A stretch of DNA of 64,000 nt from Polaromonas sp. (lineage in GTDB: Bacteria > Pseudomonadota > Gammaproteobacteria > Burkholderiales > Burkholderiaceae_C): the NCBI GenBank assembly GCA_013298815.1, contig JAAFJF010000005.1, positions 28,957-92,956 of the forward strand, in the 5' to 3' direction. The translations under genes were made by a program, and so were the position numbers. This document shows positions 60,501-64,000 of the stretch, in pieces. Under the pieces are notes generated by a model. It worked only from the letters and a program-made list of their open reading frames with translations. It was not told where the DNA came from and did not search any database. Numbering within the stretch: the first letter of the stretch is position 1; every line of letters begins with the position of its first letter.

Positions 60501-62369
60501 ATGAAAACTGTACGACTGACCATGACGCAAGCGCTGGTGCGCCACCTTGCTGCGCTTCGTGTTGAATTGAATGATGGAACGATAGAGCCCTATTGCGGTG
60601 GTGTCTTCGCCATCTTTGGGCACGGCAACGTAGCGGGTTTGGGCGAGGCGCTTTGGCAAAACCGTGCCGAGTTACCCACTTACCGCGCGCACAACGAGCA
60701 AGGCATGGCTTTGGCAGCCATTGCTTACAGCAAGGCGCAGTTTCGCCAGCGCATCATGGCGGTCAGCACCAGCATTGGCCCTGGTGCGACGAATTTGGTG
60801 ACTGCAGCTGCGGTGGCGCATGTGAACCGTTTGCCTGTGTTGCTGTTGCCGGGTGATACGTTTGCTTCACGCGCACCTGACCCTGTGTTGCAGCAGATAG
60901 AGAGTTTTCAAAACGGTGACTGGAGCGCGAACGACACACTTCGCCCAGTGACCCGCTATTTTGACCGCATCACACGCGCAGAACAAATTTTGACGGCTTT
61001 GCCTAGAGCGATTTCTGTGATGACCGACCCGGCAAATTGCGGCCCAGTTTGTCTGGCATTGCCGCAAGATGTGCAAACGCATGTGTTTGATTGTCCTGAA
61101 GAATTTTTGCAACCCAAACTCGTTCGATTCAGGCGTCCGCCCGCGGATGAGCGTGAGTTGTGCCGCGTTGCGAAATGGTTAAGAACGGCGAAGAAACCAC
61201 TCATCGTGGTCGGCGGTGGTGTTTTGTATAGCCAAGCGTGTCAAGAATTACGTGATTTCGCCGAGACCTATGGCATCCCTGTTGCTGAAACGCATGGCGG
61301 CAAGAGTAGCTTGCCGTGGGATCATCCTTTGAACGCTGGCGGCATTGGCGTTGACGGTGGCCCTGCAGCCAATGCGTTGGCTGCTGATGCAGACGTCGTT
61401 TTGGCCATCGGCACACGCTTGCAAGACTTCACAACGGGCTCGCATGCTCTGTTTGCCAAAGCTAAGTTGTTGAGTTTGAACGTGCAAAGCTTCGACGCAA
61501 CCAAATGGCATAGTGCGCCTATGGTGGCAGATGCGCGTGTTGGCTTGGTTCAACTTAAAGCAGCGGTTGGCGAGTGGAAAGCTTATGCGCAGTGGACGGA
61601 ACATAGCAAAGCGCTAGCAGCGAGTTGGGTTAAACGCGTCACTGAATTGACGACGCACGTGCCCAAAAATGTGCTGCCCTACGATGCTGAAGTGATAGGT
61701 GCGGTGCGTGATTCGCTGAATGACAATCATGGCGATAGTGGCAAAAAAGATGTCGTCGTTTGCGCCGCTGGTACTTTGCCCGCCGAACTTCACAAGCTTT
61801 GGCGCGCAACTTCACCAGGCAACTACCACGTGGAATATGGTTTTTCATGCATGGGTTATGAGATAGCAGGTGCGCTGGGTGCCAAGATGGCAAATCCCGA
61901 TCATGAGGTCATCGTCATGGTTGGTGACGGCTCATACATGATGATGAATTCTGAAATTGCGACTTCTGTGCTGCTAGGCAAAAAGCTCATCATAGTGGTG
62001 CTGGATAACCGGGGCTATGGCTGCATCAACCGGTTGCAAAACGCCTCAGGCACGCCGAGCTTTAACAACATGCTGGACGATTGCGTGCCAGAGGGCGGTA
62101 GCTCAAGTCAAATCGACTTTGCCATGCATGCTAGAAGCATGGGGGCACACGCTGTTCATGTCAAAGACATCGCAGAATTAAAAGCCGCGATGGTCAAAGC
62201 GCGGGCAGCAACCACAACACAGGCGATCGTGATTGGCACCACGCACACACGTGTGACAGCTGATGGTGGCTGCTGGTGGGAGGTGGCTATTCCTGAAGTG
62301 TCAGAGCGTGCTGACGTTCGCGAAGCTCACCAGCGCTATGCCAGTGCAAAAGTATCGCAACGGCCGTAA
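60501..62369 (+). CDS. iolD: 3D-(3,5/4)-trihydroxycyclohexane-1,2-dione hydrolase
   Basis: A 622-residue thiamine-diphosphate enzyme that opens the inositol ring. The N-terminal part has GVFAIFGHGNVAGLGEAL and the cofactor Glu region AHNEQGMALAAIAYSK; the diphosphate/metal motif is MVGDGSYMMMNSEIATS to LDNRGYGCINRLQ. Length and layout are typical. It follows iolC by 39 bases. Confidence 0.95.
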   Translation: MKTVRLTMTQALVRHLAALRVELNDGTIEPYCGGVFAIFGHGNVAGLGEALWQNRAELPTYRAHNEQGMALAAIAYSKAQFRQRIMAVSTSIGPGATNLVTAAAVAHVNRLPVLLLPGDTFASRAPDPVLQQIESFQNGDWSANDTLRPVTRYFDRITRAEQILTALPRAISVMTDPANCGPVCLALPQDVQTHVFDCPEEFLQPKLVRFRRPPADERELCRVAKWLRTAKKPLIVVGGGVLYSQACQELRDFAETYGIPVAETHGGKSSLPWDHPLNAGGIGVDGGPAANALAADADVVLAIGTRLQDFTTGSHALFAKAKLLSLNVQSFDATKWHSAPMVADARVGLVQLKAAVGEWKAYAQWTEHSKALAASWVKRVTELTTHVPKNVLPYDAEVIGAVRDSLNDNHGDSGKKDVVVCAAGTLPAELHKLWRATSPGNYHVEYGFSCMGYEIAGALGAKMANPDHEVIVMVGDGSYMMMNSEIATSVLLGKKLIIVVLDNRGYGCINRLQNASGTPSFNNMLDDCVPEGGSSSQIDFAMHARSMGAHAVHVKDIAELKAAMVKARAATTTQAIVIGTTHTRVTADGGCWWEVAIPEVSERADVREAHQRYASAKVSQRP

Positions 62370-62392
62370 TTTGACTGCAAAGATTTTTTAAC

Positions 62393-62406
62393 GATAAAAA
62401 TTTATC
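62393..62406. promoter_or_regulatory. Inverted repeat between iolD and iolE
   Basis: GATAAA and TTTATC around two A. The 11-mer AAAAATTTATC also occurs upstream of iolC at 58456-58466. The role is unknown; it could be a second motif of the iol promoters. Confidence 0.35.
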
Positions 62407-62450
62407 TTTAATCCATAAACATTAATATTTATACCGAAAGAAACATAACC

Positions 62451-63386
62451 ATGACTTGGAACGTACGTATCGGCATCAACCCGATCAGCTGGATGAATGA
62501 TGACTTACCTGCTTTGGGCGGTGAGACTTTGCTAGAAACAGCTTTGAAAGAAGGCAAAGAAATTGGCTATGTTGGTTTTGAACTGGGCAACAAGTTCCCA
62601 AAAGATGGCCCTAGCTTGAAAGCTAAATTGGATGAGTTTGGTTTGGCCTGTGTCTCTGGCTGGTACTCTGGCTTTTTGGCAGAAGTGCCTGCGGGGCAAA
62701 CTGATGCAGATAGCGTTTCCGCCGAGATCGAGCGTTGTAAACAGCACATGAGCAAGCTGCAATACAACAGCGTCAAAGTTGTGGTGTATGGCGAATGTGC
62801 AGGTACGATTCAAGGGCAGATTGACACGCCAGTGTCCAAACGTCCCCGTTTTGCCAACGAAGCATTGTGGGTCGCCTACGGCAAGCGCTTAAACGCTTTT
62901 GGCGCACATTTGAAGTCCACTTACGGCATCACATTGGCCTACCATCACCACATGGGTGCATATGTAGAGTCGCCAGAGGATGTGGATCATTTAATGGCTG
63001 TGACAGACCCGCAAGCAGTTGGTTTGTTGTATGACACAGGTCATGCGTATTTCGGTGGTGCGGTCGATCCGCTCTTGCCGCTTAAAAAGCATATAAAACG
63101 CATCGTTCACGTGCATTGCAAAGACGTGCGCCCCAAAGTGATTGCACAGTCGCGCAACGATGGCTGGAGCTTTTTAACCGGTGTTCTCAACGGTACATTC
63201 ACCGTACCAGGTGACGGCGTGATCGACTACGACACCATTTTGTCAACGCTTAAAAATGCGGGCTATGAAGGTTGGTTAGTCGTTGAAGCAGAGCAAGACC
63301 CTGCAGTTGCGCCTAGTTATCAATATGCTAAAAAAGGCTTTGACACCTTGCAAGCGATTGTTCAACGTTTGAATCAGGAGGCCTGA
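62451..63386 (+). CDS. iolE: Myo-inosose-2 dehydratase
   Basis: A 311-residue TIM-barrel enzyme that dehydrates scyllo-inosose to the IolD substrate. RIGINPISWMNDDLPALGGE at the start is diagnostic, and the metal ligands are spread over LAYHHHMGAYVESPEDVD, LLYDTGHAYFGG and IVHVHCKDVRP, with Glu in WLVVEAEQDP. It is followed by iolB one base later. Confidence 0.95.
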   Translation: MTWNVRIGINPISWMNDDLPALGGETLLETALKEGKEIGYVGFELGNKFPKDGPSLKAKLDEFGLACVSGWYSGFLAEVPAGQTDADSVSAEIERCKQHMSKLQYNSVKVVVYGECAGTIQGQIDTPVSKRPRFANEALWVAYGKRLNAFGAHLKSTYGITLAYHHHMGAYVESPEDVDHLMAVTDPQAVGLLYDTGHAYFGGAVDPLLPLKKHIKRIVHVHCKDVRPKVIAQSRNDGWSFLTGVLNGTFTVPGDGVIDYDTILSTLKNAGYEGWLVVEAEQDPAVAPSYQYAKKGFDTLQAIVQRLNQEA

Positions 63387-63387
63387 T

Positions 63388-64000
63388 ATGGTCAGCCCAC
63401 TGCTTGCCAAAGCTTCGCCGCAAGGGCGTGAAATTGTCAACGTGACGCCTGAGCGCGCGGGCTGGACGCATGTTGGCTTCCGCGCCGTTCGATTAAAAAC
63501 GAACGAAACTGAAGCCGTGGAAACTGGCGGCCGTGAGTTGTGCTTGGTGGTTTTGACGGGTACGGTTGAAGTTGTTGTCGACTCTCAGACTTACAGCAAT
63601 TTGGGCACGCGTAACAGCGTTTTTGATGAAATTTCTCCAGCAGCTGTCTTTGTCCCTGCCGGTAAAACAGTCATCGTCAAAGCTGAGCGCGATTCGGAAA
63701 TTGCTTTTTGCACCGCACCAGCGGGCGAGAAAAATCATCCGGTGAAGGTTATTGACCCTGCCAGTATGCGCCGCAGTGTGCGTGGCAAAGGAACAAACAC
63801 ACGCTACATTTGCGATATCCTGCCGCATGATGATCCAACGGCAGATCATCTGTTGGTAGTCGAGGTGGTAACGCCTGCCAGCCATTCGTCCAGCTACCCG
63901 CCGCATAAGCATGATGTTGAGCAGCCACCGGTGGAAACCAAATTGGAAGAAACCTACTACCACCGCTTGAACCCGCCACAAGGCTTTGCTTTCCAACGGG
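63388..64000 (+). CDS. iolB: 5-deoxy-glucuronate isomerase, 3' end beyond the window
   Basis: The first 204 residues of a bicupin IolB; the frame is still open at the window end. MVSPLLAKASPQGREIVNVT begins the protein; metal-binding SSSYPPHKHDVEQPP and EETYYHRLNPPQGFAF of the second cupin are visible. It isomerises 5-deoxyglucuronate to the IolC substrate. TCAGGAGGCC precedes the ATG at 63388, one base after the iolE stop. Confidence 0.93.
   Translation, partial: MVSPLLAKASPQGREIVNVTPERAGWTHVGFRAVRLKTNETEAVETGGRELCLVVLTGTVEVVVDSQTYSNLGTRNSVFDEISPAAVFVPAGKTVIVKAERDSEIAFCTAPAGEKNHPVKVIDPASMRRSVRGKGTNTRYICDILPHDDPTADHLLVVEVVTPASHSSSYPPHKHDVEQPPVETKLEETYYHRLNPPQGFAFQR

Overview
The window looks like chromosome of a beta-proteobacterium of the Burkholderiales, most likely a Comamonadaceae member (Rhodoferax/Polaromonas/Limnohabitans-like). 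This rests on gene content (acyclic terpene cluster, LivHMGF plus acyl-CoA ligase cassette, secreted lipase with its foldase, Mg-type HemB) and on the short dispersed repeats, which resemble those of that family. The genus is inference. I see no rRNA, tRNA, CRISPR array, prophage or intact insertion sequence.

Region 1 (1-23318) is mainly catabolism of acyclic terpenes and branched acyl-CoAs. After a partial exported MBL-fold hydrolase come a thiolase and an unusual hydratase/dehydrogenase protein that lacks its NAD domain, divergent from an LCAD-type acyl-CoA dehydrogenase. An 850-base repeat-rich gap follows, holding an ORF6N pseudogene and two palindromic elements. Next is livHMGF-ligase-livK, an ABC importer of the branched-chain amino acid type with an embedded acyl-CoA synthetase. 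Converging on it is atuR-atuB-atuC-atuD-atuF-acyl-CoA dehydrogenase-thioesterase, with atuA divergent. Together these can import and activate a branched or terpenoid acid, desaturate it, carboxylate it (AtuC/AtuF) and pass it to beta-oxidation. A near-perfect palindrome between atuR and atuA has a related copy in the thiolase/dehydrogenase promoter, suggesting one AtuR regulon. Several atu genes carry repeat-derived coding segments.

Region 2 (22197-26713) is accessory: a DegT-like PLP protein, a membrane Mrr-like protein, a NYN-LOTUS protein, a DUF433/DUF5615 toxin-antitoxin pair, a zinc-ribbon-like small protein and a HepT/MntA pair. The last three modules are separated by same-orientation copies of a 43-base repeat.

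Region 3 (26764-38847) holds a pirin, a Cys-rich membrane protein, lipase plus foldase, a DUF1439 lipoprotein, a VOC protein, hemerythrin plus large catalase behind a CRP-like box, and the central carbon genes gap, tkt and rpe.

Region 4 (38921-47869) is an alpha-glucoside system: GH13 glucosidase, LacI regulator, ABC ATPase, binding protein and two permeases, with a perfect LacI-type palindrome in front, plus a convergent GH1 beta-glucosidase.

Region 5 (47929-55388) has a dienelactone hydrolase, kynurenine-pathway kynU-kynA, hemB, corA, an SDR, marC and an enoyl-CoA hydratase. Region 6 (55508-64000) is a myo-inositol catabolic locus (iolG, RpiR-type regulator, iolC-DUF2090, iolD, iolE, iolB cut by the window edge) with purU embedded. 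GAAA-N4-TTTC palindromes lie in three of its promoters, and iolC appears to be transcribed almost without a leader.
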